A DNA stretch of 64,000 nucleotides from an uncultured Oceanospirillaceae bacterium (GCA_913057435.1 CAJXNY010000001.1:1-64000), one strand, 5' to 3'. Positions 39,366 through 48,194 are shown, numbered from the stretch's first letter. The notes: generated by a model not told the origin, from the letters alone. Numbers and translations are program-made.

Positions 39366-40310
39366 TTATAGCTCCAGCACCAGGGTCGCCTGTTCCTGAC
39401 CACCAAAGCGCGCCCGCTCACGAAACAGCACCTTAATACTGTCGTACATCATCAGATCAATCTGTTCTGGAAAACGTATCCGTACCGGCATCCGGGTATC
39501 TGGCATATCCAGTGAAATATATTTACGGATCATCAGCACATCAGGCTCTGGCCGTAGCTTATGCTGGCCCATCACCTTGAAGTCACCGAACAATGAACGG
39601 TTGCCATGACGCTCCAGAACAACCGTTAACCACAGCCCCTGCTCATCTTCGTACAGTTCAGGCTCAATCACCTGCGCCACCACACTGACAGCCCCCTCAC
39701 GCACCAGTACTGGCACACCATATGCGGGCAATTTAACCCGCACAGGTACGGCACCGTCTTCAGCCACCGGGGCAGCCGGTACGGCCGCATCCAGCAGCGC
39801 AAGTTGCTCCACCTCATCCTGCTCGGCTTCAGCAACCATTTGCGGTGTCGGCAGCTGGCGGAAGATCAGGCGACTGTGGTATTCACCTTCAGGTAACCCA
39901 GCCGGGCGAACGACGATAAGTTCAACTATCTGTTCCTCATCCGGTTTTATCACCAGCAAGGGCGTTGAGACATCCACCAGCTGCTCCAGCAGATTAGCTG
40001 GCACTGTCTGTACCTCCGGCATTTCCTGCGCAGGTGAGTCGTCTCCTGCCGTTTCCAGCGCAAGTTCAGACTCAAGCTCTGGTTCAGGGAGAGGCGCAGA
40101 CAGGTAACGGGCAGGCTCGGCATAAACTTCATAGTAGCCAACTGTTTCAGCAATATTGCGCACATGCACCGAGCGATAGGTGGTGTCACCGCTAAACACC
40201 ACCCGTGGCGTTTCAATGATCAGCGCATCTTCATTATGTGCTCGCTCTGCCTGAACAGTGGCGCTGGCAAGGCACAGTACGATCACGGAGATCATGGATT
40301 GCATGTTCAT
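39366..40310 (-). CDS. Exported protein with PapD-chaperone-like fold
   Basis: A 314-residue protein with a signal peptide (about 20 residues, ending VQAE). The start at 40310 is chosen because GGAG lies seven bases upstream. The N-terminal part (RVVFSGDTTYRSVHVRNIAETVGYYEVYAEP) resembles the first immunoglobulin-like domain of fimbrial chaperones. An acidic insert rich in Glu and Pro follows (about 75-110), then a second beta-rich part. No usher or pilin gene is adjacent, so a pilus role is unproven. I am not sure of the family. Confidence 0.65.
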   Translation of the reverse strand: MNMQSMISVIVLCLASATVQAERAHNEDALIIETPRVVFSGDTTYRSVHVRNIAETVGYYEVYAEPARYLSAPLPEPELESELALETAGDDSPAQEMPEVQTVPANLLEQLVDVSTPLLVIKPDEEQIVELIVVRPAGLPEGEYHSRLIFRQLPTPQMVAEAEQDEVEQLALLDAAVPAAPVAEDGAVPVRVKLPAYGVPVLVREGAVSVVAQVIEPELYEDEQGLWLTVVLERHGNRSLFGDFKVMGQHKLRPEPDVLMIRKYISLDMPDTRMPVRIRFPEQIDLMMYDSIKVLFRERARFGGQEQATLVLEL

Positions 40311-40435
40311 TCTGCTGCTCCCTTTCAGACTGCTGCATGGTATCAGATAACCTGATTGACCGGCATTGCACCAGAAAAGCGCAAAAAAAGGCACTGGCCC
40401 AGGCCAACCAGATTCGCTGGTTCTAATCGCTCTTT

Positions 40436-40443
40436 GGTATAAT
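40436..40443 (+). promoter_or_regulatory. Extended -10 promoter for DUF3461
   Basis: TGGTATAAT with TG one base before the hexamer, a strong -10 that needs little -35; no good -35 is seen 17 bases upstream. Transcription would start near 40450, giving a leader of about 170 bases. Confidence 0.5.
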
Positions 40444-40522
40444 GCCTAAAATACACCTAACACAGCTCCACACCCTCTGATACGGGTCTTTCCAATAACA
40501 ACAATTCTATGGAGGAGCAATC

Positions 40523-40615
40523 GTGGCATGGCCGCGAGCTGTGTTGCAGAACGTTCCATATCTAATGTATGGAATCTATCGGCACAAACTCCTGTTGATT
40601 AGAGAAGAATTCTGA
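40523..40615 (+). CDS. Candidate 30-aa upstream peptide
   Basis: GTG at 40523 follows GGAGGAG by six bases, a strong ribosome site. The frame runs 30 codons (MAWPRAVLQNVPYLMYG, then IYRHKLLLIREEF) and stops two bases before the DUF3461 ATG, so it could be translated and coupled to it. It overlaps a stem-loop. An alternative frame from ATG 40509 gives an 18-codon peptide. It could be a real small protein, a leader peptide or chance. Confidence 0.4.
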   Translation: MAWPRAVLQNVPYLMYGIYRHKLLLIREEF

Positions 40616-40617
40616 CC

Positions 40618-41013
40618 ATGTCCGATTTCCCGATTTTGACCAAAATGGGCGTTAAATCGCTCGAATCTGTTGTTAAATACACCCTGCGTCACGAAGGTGA
40701 TGCCGATGTACTGAAAATTTATTACGAGCGTCCAAAGGGCTCTTTCCTGTCGCGCAGTAAGAAATTTACCTTTGTACGTGGTCGCTCAGCCATCCCTAAA
40801 CAGGTACGCAGTGGCGCAGGCTTTGAAGATATCAACAAAGTCAGCCCTATGCTGCTTGAGGTTCTGACTGAACTCAAACAGCTTGAAGCCAGACGACACG
40901 GTGGCGAGTCCAGTGATCCCAAAGAGCGCTTCCTGGCCAACATTGATCACCTGGAAAAAGTAATGACATCCAAGCTGGACGATATCCGTCGCCAGATTGA
41001 AGAACTGAAGTAA
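40618..41013 (+). CDS. DUF3461 family protein
   Basis: A 131-residue protein matching the DUF3461 family of marine gammaproteobacteria, with the characteristic start MSDFPILTKMGVKSLESV, the segment DVLKIYYERPKGSFLS and a C-terminal helix. The function is unknown. It has no signal peptide. It is a single gene with a strong terminator and possibly a translated leader. Confidence 0.9.
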   Translation: MSDFPILTKMGVKSLESVVKYTLRHEGDADVLKIYYERPKGSFLSRSKKFTFVRGRSAIPKQVRSGAGFEDINKVSPMLLEVLTELKQLEARRHGGESSDPKERFLANIDHLEKVMTSKLDDIRRQIEELK

Positions 41014-41023
41014 GAGCCTCCTG

Positions 41024-41052
41024 CTCGCCAGCACTCGCTGGCGAGTATTTTC
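41024..41052 (+). terminator. Terminator of DUF3461
   Basis: A 9-bp stem (41024-41032 with 41037-41045) followed by a T-rich stretch, 10 bases after the stop. Confidence 0.85.
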
Positions 41053-41681
41053 TCCCCCCAGGACCCATACCCGCAGCCTCTCAGCACTCCTTCCCCCGAC
41101 AGACCAGGCTCCCTGCTATGGACTGTACTGCCAGAAATTTACCTGCCAGGCACTCTTTCGGTGCACTATGTTTCTTACTACTTTAGTTTAGCAGCCTCTT
41201 TTATATTGCAATAATCAATCATGGTATGGCATTGTTCCCAGCAGAAACACATAACTGATTGATATAGAAAGACTTCTTATTTAGAAAAGTCGCAATTAGA
41301 ATGCCCTTAAGTACCAAAAAAGAATAACCTTATCGCTTGAACATAGGCCGGTATACTTATTGCCAAGTGTTGAGACTGACCTGTAACCCGATTGAAATTC
41401 TGGCTCCAATTCAACATTAAAGCTGGCACTAATAATGCCCCCCCCGTGGGTTAAGGTTAATAACGTTGTCACGCTTTGGGTCTGGTATCACAGGAAAGTG
41501 TTTACACTTACCCTGAGAGCCAGGGAATCTGTTGTCAAAACAGTGGCCTGCCGACCCGGCAGCGAGCGGAGCCTCGGCTCCTGCTTTGCTGTCACTACCG
41601 GCCAGGCCGTACCTGACAGGCAGACAACAACTATCAGCCCCGGAAAACTCAATTGAAAGGGCGAACAACCAGGAGATACTT
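41053..41681. other. Upstream region of the second TRAP operon
   Basis: A gap of about 630 bases with no gene I can support. The notable feature is a sigma-54-like promoter at 41424-41438. The room upstream of it (about 370 bases) is enough for activator sites, but I see no clear inverted repeat. Confidence 0.65.
41424..41438 (+). promoter_or_regulatory. Sigma-54 (RpoN) promoter candidate
   Basis: TGGCAC-N5-ATGC matches the sigma-54 consensus TGGCAC-N5-TTGC at all but one position, with the -24 GG and -12 GC exactly spaced. It lies 244 bases upstream of the dctP2 start. Dicarboxylate transporters are classic sigma-54 targets (via DctD). No activator gene is in view. Confidence 0.6.
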
Positions 41682-42698
41682 ATGACCCATAACAATAAAT
41701 ATGCAAAAGTACTTTCCTTGACAGCTGGCCTCATCTTCTCTGCCACTGCCGCAAATGTAACCTATGCTGCCAACTTCAAAGTTGCAGTCGGTGATGGTGG
41801 CGGTAGCGCACAGCACGAGCTGGGCAAGAAGTTTGTAGAAGAGCTGGAAAAGAGATCAAGCGGCAAGCACTCAGCAAAACTGTTCCTGAATGGTCAGCTG
41901 GGTAGTGAACAGGACACTGTGAACGACGCTGCGATTGGTACTCTGGACTTCTCCATTCTCGCTATCAACAACGTTACGCCATTCTCCCCGACTGTCGGTG
42001 TTTTCAGCCTGCCCTACGTTATCCAGAGCCTTGATGAAGCAGTGATGCTGACCCAGGGTGAAGTGGGTAAAGAGCTGGTTGCTAACACTGTACGTGATGC
42101 GGGTGTGCGGATTATCGGCTGGACTTACACGGGCTTCCGAGTCCTGACTAACTCCAAACGACCAATCCGTACCCTGGAAGATTTGCAAGGCGTTGTCGTA
42201 CGTGTACCGAAAAACGAAATCATGATCGACACCTATAAGGCCTGGGGCATCAACCCGACGCCAATGGCATGGTCCGAAACATTCACTGCTTTACAGCAGG
42301 GTGTTGTGGACGGTCAGGACAACCCGTACCTGACTGTGGCCGCCATGAAGTTCGATGAGGTACAGAAGTACGTTACGAATATTCGCTATATCTTTTCCAT
42401 TGAGCCGCTGATCGTCAGTGAAGCGGTGTTCCAGGATCAGAATAAAGCGACTCAGAAAGCGATTCTGGAGGCAGGTCAGGCTGCAACCGAGCACAGTGCG
42501 AAATTCCTGGCGGAATCAGAAACCGCCATCAAGGAAACTCTCACTCAGCGCGGTATGGAGATAGTTGACCCGGCAAACGGCGAGAAAGAGTGGATTGAAA
42601 AAGCTACTCAGGCTGTTTGGCCGAAGTTCTATGAGAGTATCGGCGGTAAAGATAAGCTGAACCGCGTACTCCGACTCCTGGGTCGCAATGAAGTTTAA
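41682..42698 (+). CDS. dctP: TRAP substrate-binding protein 2
   Basis: A 338-residue DctP-family periplasmic protein with a Sec-type signal (about 30 residues, ending TYAAN). The ATG at 41682 has AGGAGA at the right distance; a long in-frame extension upstream is not credible. The DctP motif region is present (QGVVDGQDNPY) along with RTLEDLQGVVVRVP. It heads a complete operon dctP-dctQ-dctM-usp. A terminator-like hairpin follows it, which would keep the binding protein more abundant than the permeases. Confidence 0.93.
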   Translation: MTHNNKYAKVLSLTAGLIFSATAANVTYAANFKVAVGDGGGSAQHELGKKFVEELEKRSSGKHSAKLFLNGQLGSEQDTVNDAAIGTLDFSILAINNVTPFSPTVGVFSLPYVIQSLDEAVMLTQGEVGKELVANTVRDAGVRIIGWTYTGFRVLTNSKRPIRTLEDLQGVVVRVPKNEIMIDTYKAWGINPTPMAWSETFTALQQGVVDGQDNPYLTVAAMKFDEVQKYVTNIRYIFSIEPLIVSEAVFQDQNKATQKAILEAGQAATEHSAKFLAESETAIKETLTQRGMEIVDPANGEKEWIEKATQAVWPKFYESIGGKDKLNRVLRLLGRNEV

Positions 42699-42731
42699 GC
42701 TCACTTTGTCTTAAACTTCTTTATTGCATCT

Positions 42732-42773
42732 AAAGTGCACCCTGCCTGGTTCTCCAGCAGGGCTGCACTTTTA
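42732..42773 (+). terminator. Attenuating hairpin between dctP2 and dctQ2
   Basis: A stem of 6+6 bp with a one-base bulge (42732-42745 with 42757-42770) ending in TTTT. As in other binding-protein operons, it would allow partial read-through into the permease genes. Confidence 0.75.
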
Positions 42774-42787
42774 CCGGAGGCTGCGTC

Positions 42788-43345
42788 ATGGGCAGTATAC
42801 TTTTTAAGATTTTAGATAATATCGAGAGCTACATCTGTCGTGCACTACTGGTAGGCTTTGTCTGCCTGCTGTTCATGCAGATTGTGGCTCGTCAGTTCTT
42901 TGGTTACTCCTTTTCCTGGACCGAAGAACTCTCCGTGTATATGTTCGTCTGGTTTGTGTTTTTCGGCGCGAGTTACGCCGCAAAACTGGCCGCACATAAC
43001 CGGGTAACGTTTCACTACAAGATGATGCCAAACTGGATGTCGACCTCGCTGGAAGCGCTGGCTGACCTGATCTGGATTGCGTTCAACTGTTACTTTGTAT
43101 ACCTGGCCTATGACTTCGTATTCCACCGTATGAACCTGTTCTGGAAGTCCCAGACCCTGGGCATTCCGATGAAGTACATCTATCTGATTTTGCCCATCGC
43201 ATTCTCCCTGATGACACTGCGCATTATCCAGGTGAACTACTACAAGTTTGTGAAAGGTATCGATATTCGTGACCCTGAATCCAAAGAACTGGATGAGCTG
43301 ATGGACCACGAAGTCGACGATAACAAGAATAAAGAAGCCGCTTAA
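42788..43345 (+). CDS. dctQ: TRAP small permease 2
   Basis: A 185-residue DctQ-type protein with four membrane helices and the family block TEELSVYMFVWFVFFGAS. A short acidic tail of about 25 residues after the last helix is unlike the first system's subunit. It is 15 bases before dctM2. Confidence 0.92.
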   Translation: MGSILFKILDNIESYICRALLVGFVCLLFMQIVARQFFGYSFSWTEELSVYMFVWFVFFGASYAAKLAAHNRVTFHYKMMPNWMSTSLEALADLIWIAFNCYFVYLAYDFVFHRMNLFWKSQTLGIPMKYIYLILPIAFSLMTLRIIQVNYYKFVKGIDIRDPESKELDELMDHEVDDNKNKEAA

Positions 43346-43360
43346 ACCAGGAGCAAACTG

Positions 43361-44701
43361 ATGGATGAAACTTCAATTGTTCTTATTCTGTTCGGGTCCT
43401 TTTTTGTCCTGCTGGTAATGGGGGCACCCGTCACCGTATCACTGGGTGTCGCCGCACTGGTGTCATTCCTGTACCTGGATGAGAACCCGATAAAATTTGT
43501 GCAGATTGCTTTCACGTCAGTGGGTTCATTCCCATTGATGGCACTACCCGCCTTTATACTGGCCGGGGCGCTTATGGAAGCCGCTGGTATTTCCAAACGC
43601 CTGGTACACCTGGCTGAAAGCTTTGCTGGCCCGGTAACCGGTGGCATCTCTGCTGCAGCCGTACTGGCCTGTATGTTCTTTGGCGCAATCTCTGGCTCCG
43701 GCCCGGCAACCACCGCTGCGGTGGGCATGCTGATGATCCCGGCTATGGTGAAGCGCGGTTACGACAAAGGCTACGCCTCTGCCATTACCGCCTCCTCCGG
43801 CGGCCTGGGTATCGTTATTCCGCCCTCCATTCCAATGGTTATTTTCGGTATTTCCGCCATTGGTATGCAGGTACCGGCAGAAGCAATTGCCGAACATGGC
43901 ACCTTCCAGAGCGTATCGATCTCCAAGCTGTTCCTGGCAGGCTTTGTCCCAGGCATGGTTTTGGCCGGCGCGATCATGACAATGAACTACTTCCGCTGTA
44001 AGCGTGCCGGTTATAAAGGCACAGCAGATGGCTGGTCCATGAGCCAGATCACAGGCGCATTCCGCACTGGTTTCTGGTCTGTTATGGCACCCCTGGTGAT
44101 CCTGGGCGGTATCTACTCTGGCTTCTTTACGCCAACAGAGTCTGCCATCGTAGCGATCTTCTACACCCTGTTCGTCGGCCTGTTCATTCACCGCGAACTG
44201 AAGTGGAAGGATATTGTTCACTCACTGGAAACCACCACCTGGCTGTCTGGCCGCGTACTGCTGATTCTGTTTACCGCAACAGTCTTTGGCCGTCTACTGG
44301 TTGAGAATCAGATCCCGGCCATCGTGGCAGAGTCCATGCTCAGCCTGACCGAGAACGTCTATCTGATCTGGCTGCTGATCATTGGCTTCCTGCTGTTTGT
44401 GGGCATGTTTATGGAAACACTGGCCGCCATCATGATCCTGACGCCGGTGCTGCTGCCCGTTACCTACAGCCTGGGGATCGATCCGATCCACTTTGGTATT
44501 GTCATGGTATGTAGCCTGTCGATTGGTTTTTCCACCCCACCGCTGGGCGAAAATCTGTTTGTGGCATCAGGGATATCGGATACCTCACTGGAAGAAGTCA
44601 CGGCGAAAGCCCTGCCATTCGCCTTTGTCTCTGCAATGGCGGTAATTCTCATCGCCTTTGTACCCGAAATATCATTGTTCTTACCCGGCCTGCTGGGCTG
44701 A
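43361..44701 (+). CDS. dctM: TRAP large permease 2
   Basis: A 446-residue DctM-type permease. Signatures are AISGSGPATTAAVGMLM, SSGGLGIVIPPSIPM, GFFTPTESAIVA and STPPLGENLFV. It is full length and close to the first system only in family traits. It completes the second TRAP transporter. The C-terminus and operon order suggest the DctM/SiaT-like subgroup; the substrate is not readable. Confidence 0.94.
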   Translation: MDETSIVLILFGSFFVLLVMGAPVTVSLGVAALVSFLYLDENPIKFVQIAFTSVGSFPLMALPAFILAGALMEAAGISKRLVHLAESFAGPVTGGISAAAVLACMFFGAISGSGPATTAAVGMLMIPAMVKRGYDKGYASAITASSGGLGIVIPPSIPMVIFGISAIGMQVPAEAIAEHGTFQSVSISKLFLAGFVPGMVLAGAIMTMNYFRCKRAGYKGTADGWSMSQITGAFRTGFWSVMAPLVILGGIYSGFFTPTESAIVAIFYTLFVGLFIHRELKWKDIVHSLETTTWLSGRVLLILFTATVFGRLLVENQIPAIVAESMLSLTENVYLIWLLIIGFLLFVGMFMETLAAIMILTPVLLPVTYSLGIDPIHFGIVMVCSLSIGFSTPPLGENLFVASGISDTSLEEVTAKALPFAFVSAMAVILIAFVPEISLFLPGLLG

Positions 44702-44706
44702 TCAAC

Positions 44707-44737
44707 CGCGAGCTGCCTGCCTGGGCAGCTCGCGTTT
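44707..44737 (+). terminator. Terminator between dctM2 and usp2
   Basis: An 11-bp GC-rich stem (44707-44717 with 44724-44734) followed by TTT, just after the dctM2 stop. The same arrangement occurs between dctM and usp in the first system. Confidence 0.8.
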
Positions 44738-44783
44738 CCCAGGTTACAGATTGTCGTAACAGATAGTTAAGAGGGATTCTGCA

Positions 44784-45284
44784 ATGCTACCTGAAGTCGG
44801 AAAAATCCTTTACAGCACAGACCTGTCAAAAGGCTCTGCGGCTGCCTTTGAATATGCCGTTTATCTGGCCAAAAAGACAGGCGCTGAAATCCACATTCTG
44901 CACGTCGTGGAAAAGCTCTCTACGGAGGCCAAAATGACGCTCAGAACCTATGTCATGGATTCAGACAGCCGCCGCGAGTTTCTCGATGAACGGGTAAACC
45001 ACGCCAAAGAAAAGCTGAAACAACGCCAGGAGAGCTTCTGGTCTCAGCTGGGTGGGGCCGATCTGGCAATCCGTAACCAGATCAAATCCATTGAAGTTGC
45101 TGAATCATTTCCTGCAGAGGCCATTTTACGCCACTCCAAAGAGCTCGATGTCGATCTGATTCTGATGGGCACCCATGAAAAAGGCATGATGCATTCTTTC
45201 CTGGGCAGCGTAGCGAAAAACGTACTGAACCGCTCACGCATCCCGATGATGATTGTGCCGTTGCCAGAGAAAGAAGACAGCTAA
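44784..45284 (+). CDS. Universal stress protein, TRAP-associated 2
   Basis: A 166-residue UspA-family protein starting MLPEVGKILYSTDLSKGS, like the first copy. The ATP-type loop is present in the C-terminal part (GTHEKGMMHSFLGSVAKNVL). It follows a TRAP operon after a terminator, as does its paralogue at 1449, and as TeaD follows TeaABC. It could regulate the transporter; this is by analogy. Confidence 0.9.
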   Translation: MLPEVGKILYSTDLSKGSAAAFEYAVYLAKKTGAEIHILHVVEKLSTEAKMTLRTYVMDSDSRREFLDERVNHAKEKLKQRQESFWSQLGGADLAIRNQIKSIEVAESFPAEAILRHSKELDVDLILMGTHEKGMMHSFLGSVAKNVLNRSRIPMMIVPLPEKEDS

Positions 45285-45410
45285 AGCCTATTCCTGCCCC
45301 GCCAGCCAGATCACCTGACTGGCACTTTCCACCCCTTCAAAACATCAGCCTCAAGTGGAAGCAACGCATAAGCTGCGGTAAGCTGGGCCAATCTGGACAG
45401 GAGACTCACG

Positions 45411-45611
45411 ATGGGCAAGGTTATCGATTTCAACAGCAAGCGCGCCGTAGCCGAACAGCAGAATAAAGAGCAGCGCTCTGCGGCTATGAAGGATCGCTTC
45501 GAAAAAGCACTCCCCTCTGAAGAAACCGATCCGAAGAAAAAACTGCTGGGTATTTTCAAACGAAAAAACGGAAAGAAAAAACCGGCAAAACCCGTTGGCG
45601 ATGGCTGGTAA
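45411..45611 (+). CDS. Small basic protein of unknown function
   Basis: A 66-residue protein with GGAG eight bases before its ATG. It starts MGKVIDFNSKRA and has a lysine-rich tail (KKKLLGIFKRKNGKKK). It is soluble and may bind nucleic acid or membrane. I recognise no family. It lies alone between the stress gene and an unknown gene on the other strand. Confidence 0.65.
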   Translation: MGKVIDFNSKRAVAEQQNKEQRSAAMKDRFEKALPSEETDPKKKLLGIFKRKNGKKKPAKPVGDGW

Positions 45612-45686
45612 TGTTAGCCCAGGAGAATCCTGTATCGGCATAACACCACCACAAACCAGCAACGACGTTACGCCCAGGACAGGCAC

Positions 45687-46481
45687 TCAATGAAGGGTCG
45701 GCGTCGACTCGCTGTCAGGGGTCAGAATATGACCCTGCTCATCGATACCTAGCACACCTTGCGACACCGCAATTTCCAGCAGTTGATGCAACAACATCCG
45801 GGTCAGATGAGTACTGATGATCAGCCCCGCAGGCGGGTCACCTTCGAAGATGTCATCATCAATCAGATCATCATCTCGCAGACCCAGCAGTAGCGGGTTT
45901 TCTGCTACCAGCGGTGCCAGATCATCCGGGGCAAACACCGCATACTCTGAGGACATCTGCAAGGCCTTGTGATAGGCGTCGCGGGAACAGGTTTCCAGCG
46001 CAGCAAGATACGCTTCCTCTGCTTCATTAAAAATCAGACTCAGGCGGCTCTGGCCAGGTTTAGTCAGGTTTTCACGCGCAGTTATTGAGTGGCTATAGTC
46101 TGCGGTAATGGCATACTCACTGCACTGCATTTCAGCTTCATCCACCAGGATGGAACCATCATCAGCAACATCAAGCCAGTTATGCTCGACTGCCAGTGAC
46201 AACAGACCTTCCATCGCTGCAGCGATAACATTAGCACTGACAATAACCCCAACGGCTGGATTGTCGGCCTCTTCAGCGTTAAGTATCAGCTCACCTGCCC
46301 GTGCCGCCAGTAATGTCGGGTCTTCTTCGATGATTGCAGCCAGCAGGTCAACGTCGATAAACAGCTGTTCGTGACACAACTGCTCCGCCGTTGCATAAGG
46401 CTTAAGACCACCACTGTCCTGCATCAGATGCATATATGACTCACGAACTGCATCTAAAACCCGCGTCAGTGCCTCACTCAT
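45687..46481 (-). CDS. Unknown acidic protein
   Basis: A 264-residue very acidic protein (many Asp and Glu) that I do not recognise. It appears to contain two related halves, each with a run like YATAEQLCHEQLFIDV or YAVFAPDDLAPLVAE, suggesting an internal duplication. There is no signal or membrane span and no motif. It stands alone on the minus strand with its start 160 bases from the small ORF at 46643 on the other strand. Confidence 0.65.
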   Translation of the reverse strand: MSEALTRVLDAVRESYMHLMQDSGGLKPYATAEQLCHEQLFIDVDLLAAIIEEDPTLLAARAGELILNAEEADNPAVGVIVSANVIAAAMEGLLSLAVEHNWLDVADDGSILVDEAEMQCSEYAITADYSHSITARENLTKPGQSRLSLIFNEAEEAYLAALETCSRDAYHKALQMSSEYAVFAPDDLAPLVAENPLLLGLRDDDLIDDDIFEGDPPAGLIISTHLTRMLLHQLLEIAVSQGVLGIDEQGHILTPDSESTPTLH

Positions 46482-46642
46482 TCAGTCCTGCTCCCGCAGC
46501 TCAATTAAAAATTCACAATTCCAAAACATTTCTTTCATGTTTCTACTAGATTATATCCGCCCTTCGACTAAGGTTTCTGGGTCCTCGGTCGATTAGATAT
46601 AGGGTAACCGAGCAAGACACAAACAGCAGCGGAGGCTAAGTA

Positions 46643-46720
46643 ATGCAGATTTTCACTCAACAGAGCACAGATACACAGTTTGATGATGAGGGTATCGTCT
46701 ATATCCTGTCGGATAACTGA
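46643..46720 (+). CDS. Candidate 25-aa small protein
   Basis: An ATG at 46643 has GGAGG seven bases upstream, a nearly perfect ribosome site. The frame runs 25 codons (MQIFTQQSTDTQFDDEGIV, then YILSDN) to TGA at 46720, and a strong terminator follows 25 bases later. The ribosome site plus terminator make a compact gene. It is acidic and soluble. It could also be a leader peptide or part of a small RNA. Confidence 0.5.
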   Translation: MQIFTQQSTDTQFDDEGIVYILSDN

Positions 46721-46744
46721 GTTAGCTCAGTGAGTTAGCACAAT

Positions 46745-46771
46745 AAAAAGCGGCCTCCAGGCCGCTTTTTT
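46745..46771. terminator. Bidirectional terminator
   Basis: A 10- to 12-bp stem (46745-46756 with 46759-46770) with A and T runs on either side. It can end the small plus-strand ORF and the minus-strand gene at 46784. Confidence 0.92.
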
Positions 46772-46783
46772 ACGGGTCGACTA

Positions 46784-47428
46784 TCAATGTACCCGAATGC
46801 CGATCGGCGCGATGCCCGCTTTCATATCATCAAAGGTATCACGCAGGCATTCCAGCGGCTGCAAACCAAAATCAGTGGGGACGGCTGGCAGATCAAACCA
46901 CTCCAGCGCCCAGATCCGCGTCATCAGCTCATACTCACCCAGCAAAGCATCCAGATAGATCATCACGGCTTCAACCCGCGGATCCATATCCAGAAGTTTG
47001 GGCGCATCCGTCAGGTATATTTCAAGATGCAGGCGACCTTTGACCTCGCGCAGTGCAAACCAGAAATCCTGTATCTCGCACAGCTCATCGCCCAGCGTAA
47101 TCTGCTGAGGTACCGGGTCATAACGCTCATTAAACGCTTTAAATGTAACGCCCTGCATTGAGGGTGCTTCGCCCACCAGGTGCAACACGGAATTGATCGA
47201 TTCAGGGTAACCATCACAGCCGAAGATCATCTCCAGTGGACCCTCTTCGTCTTCATCACGCTCGAAGTGAAAGGTCAGATTACAATCAACTTTATGCAGC
47301 TTGTCCCGGTACTGGGTTAATAAAGAGTCCGCATCGAAGCGATCACCCTGCTCAGTTTCCAGCAGCTGCTCAATGGTCTGTTCAACCTGTTCCCAGAAGT
47401 GAGCTATTTTCTTGCCTGTTTCGTTCAT
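46784..47428 (-). CDS. Unknown 214-aa protein
   Basis: A 214-residue acidic soluble protein that I do not recognise. The ATG at 47428 (MNETGKKIAHFW) is preferred to an earlier TTG; the ribosome site is weak either way. It has about equal helix and strand character, with conserved-looking aromatic segments such as DFWFALREVKGRLH and RIWALEWFDLPAVP. It is 30 bases after dcd on the same strand and may be in its operon. No function can be given. Confidence 0.7.
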   Translation of the reverse strand: MNETGKKIAHFWEQVEQTIEQLLETEQGDRFDADSLLTQYRDKLHKVDCNLTFHFERDEDEEGPLEMIFGCDGYPESINSVLHLVGEAPSMQGVTFKAFNERYDPVPQQITLGDELCEIQDFWFALREVKGRLHLEIYLTDAPKLLDMDPRVEAVMIYLDALLGEYELMTRIWALEWFDLPAVPTDFGLQPLECLRDTFDDMKAGIAPIGIRVH

Positions 47429-47458
47429 CGATACCGTCCGCAACCCGAATCACCTGTA

Positions 47459-48025
47459 TCAGGTGCGCGGTACTACTACACCCGTCTGGCCCTGGTACTT
47501 GCCAGCACGGTCTTTATAGGAAGTCTCGCACACCTCATCTGCACCGAGGAACAGCATCTGTGCGACGCCTTCATTAGCATAGATTTTTGCTGGCAGCGGG
47601 GTAGTGTTGGAAAATTCAAGGGTTACATGCCCTTCCCACTCCGGCTCCAGCGGTGTCACATTCACGATGATGCCACAACGTGCGTAGGTGCTTTTACCCA
47701 GGCAGATGGTCAGCACATCACGGGGGATTTTGAAGTACTCAACCGTACGCGCCAGCGCAAATGAATTCGGCGGAATAATGCAGACGTCGGCTTGAACATC
47801 AACAAAACTGCCGGCATCAAACGCCTTAGGATCGACGATGGAGGAGTTGATATTGGTGAAAATCTTGAATTCATTAGCACAACGTACATCATATCCGTAG
47901 CTCGAGGTGCCATACGACACAATCGGATTATCACCCTGGCGACGCACCTGACCCGGCTCAAACGGCGAAATCATGTCGTGCTCTGCAGCCATTCGACGAA
48001 TCCAGCTATCCGACTTAATACCCAT
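47459..48025 (-). CDS. dcd: dCTP deaminase
   Basis: A 188-residue enzyme that deaminates dCTP to dUTP on the route to dTTP. Family blocks are intact: [12 protein letters not shown] at the start, [18 protein letters not shown], and [10 protein letters not shown] with the catalytic Ser and Arg. The length equals that of E. coli Dcd (193) within a few residues. It is the first gene of a short minus-strand unit with the 214-aa gene. Confidence 0.97.
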   Translation of the reverse strand: MGIKSDSWIRRMAAEHDMISPFEPGQVRRQGDNPIVSYGTSSYGYDVRCANEFKIFTNINSSIVDPKAFDAGSFVDVQADVCIIPPNSFALARTVEYFKIPRDVLTICLGKSTYARCGIIVNVTPLEPEWEGHVTLEFSNTTPLPAKIYANEGVAQMLFLGADEVCETSYKDRAGKYQGQTGVVVPRT

Positions 48026-48194
48026 AAAGCGTCTGCTTACCTCAGCTCGAGTTTGGTTGATATCTATCTGGGGCGCGATTCTACCGGATTCATCTCCCCA
48101 GGCGAAGGGCCACTGTCATCAATCTGTCGTCTGACAGACTCCCCTCCCCAGCAATAACAGACAGCCATAACGCAACGGGCTATAACTATATTCC

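Larger units (their letters stand above)
40311..40617. other. Divergent region before DUF3461, with small ORF
   Basis: A 307-base gap. It contains an extended -10 promoter (TGGTATAAT, 40436-40443) for the plus strand, a stem-loop (TTCCATA with TATGGAA, 40554-40574) and a 30-codon ORF ending two bases before DUF3461. Confidence 0.65.

Noticed and set aside
46720-46742. GTTAGCTCAGT, which looks like a tRNA D-arm
   Set aside because: No acceptor stem, anticodon arm or T-arm follows; a terminator comes within 25 bases.
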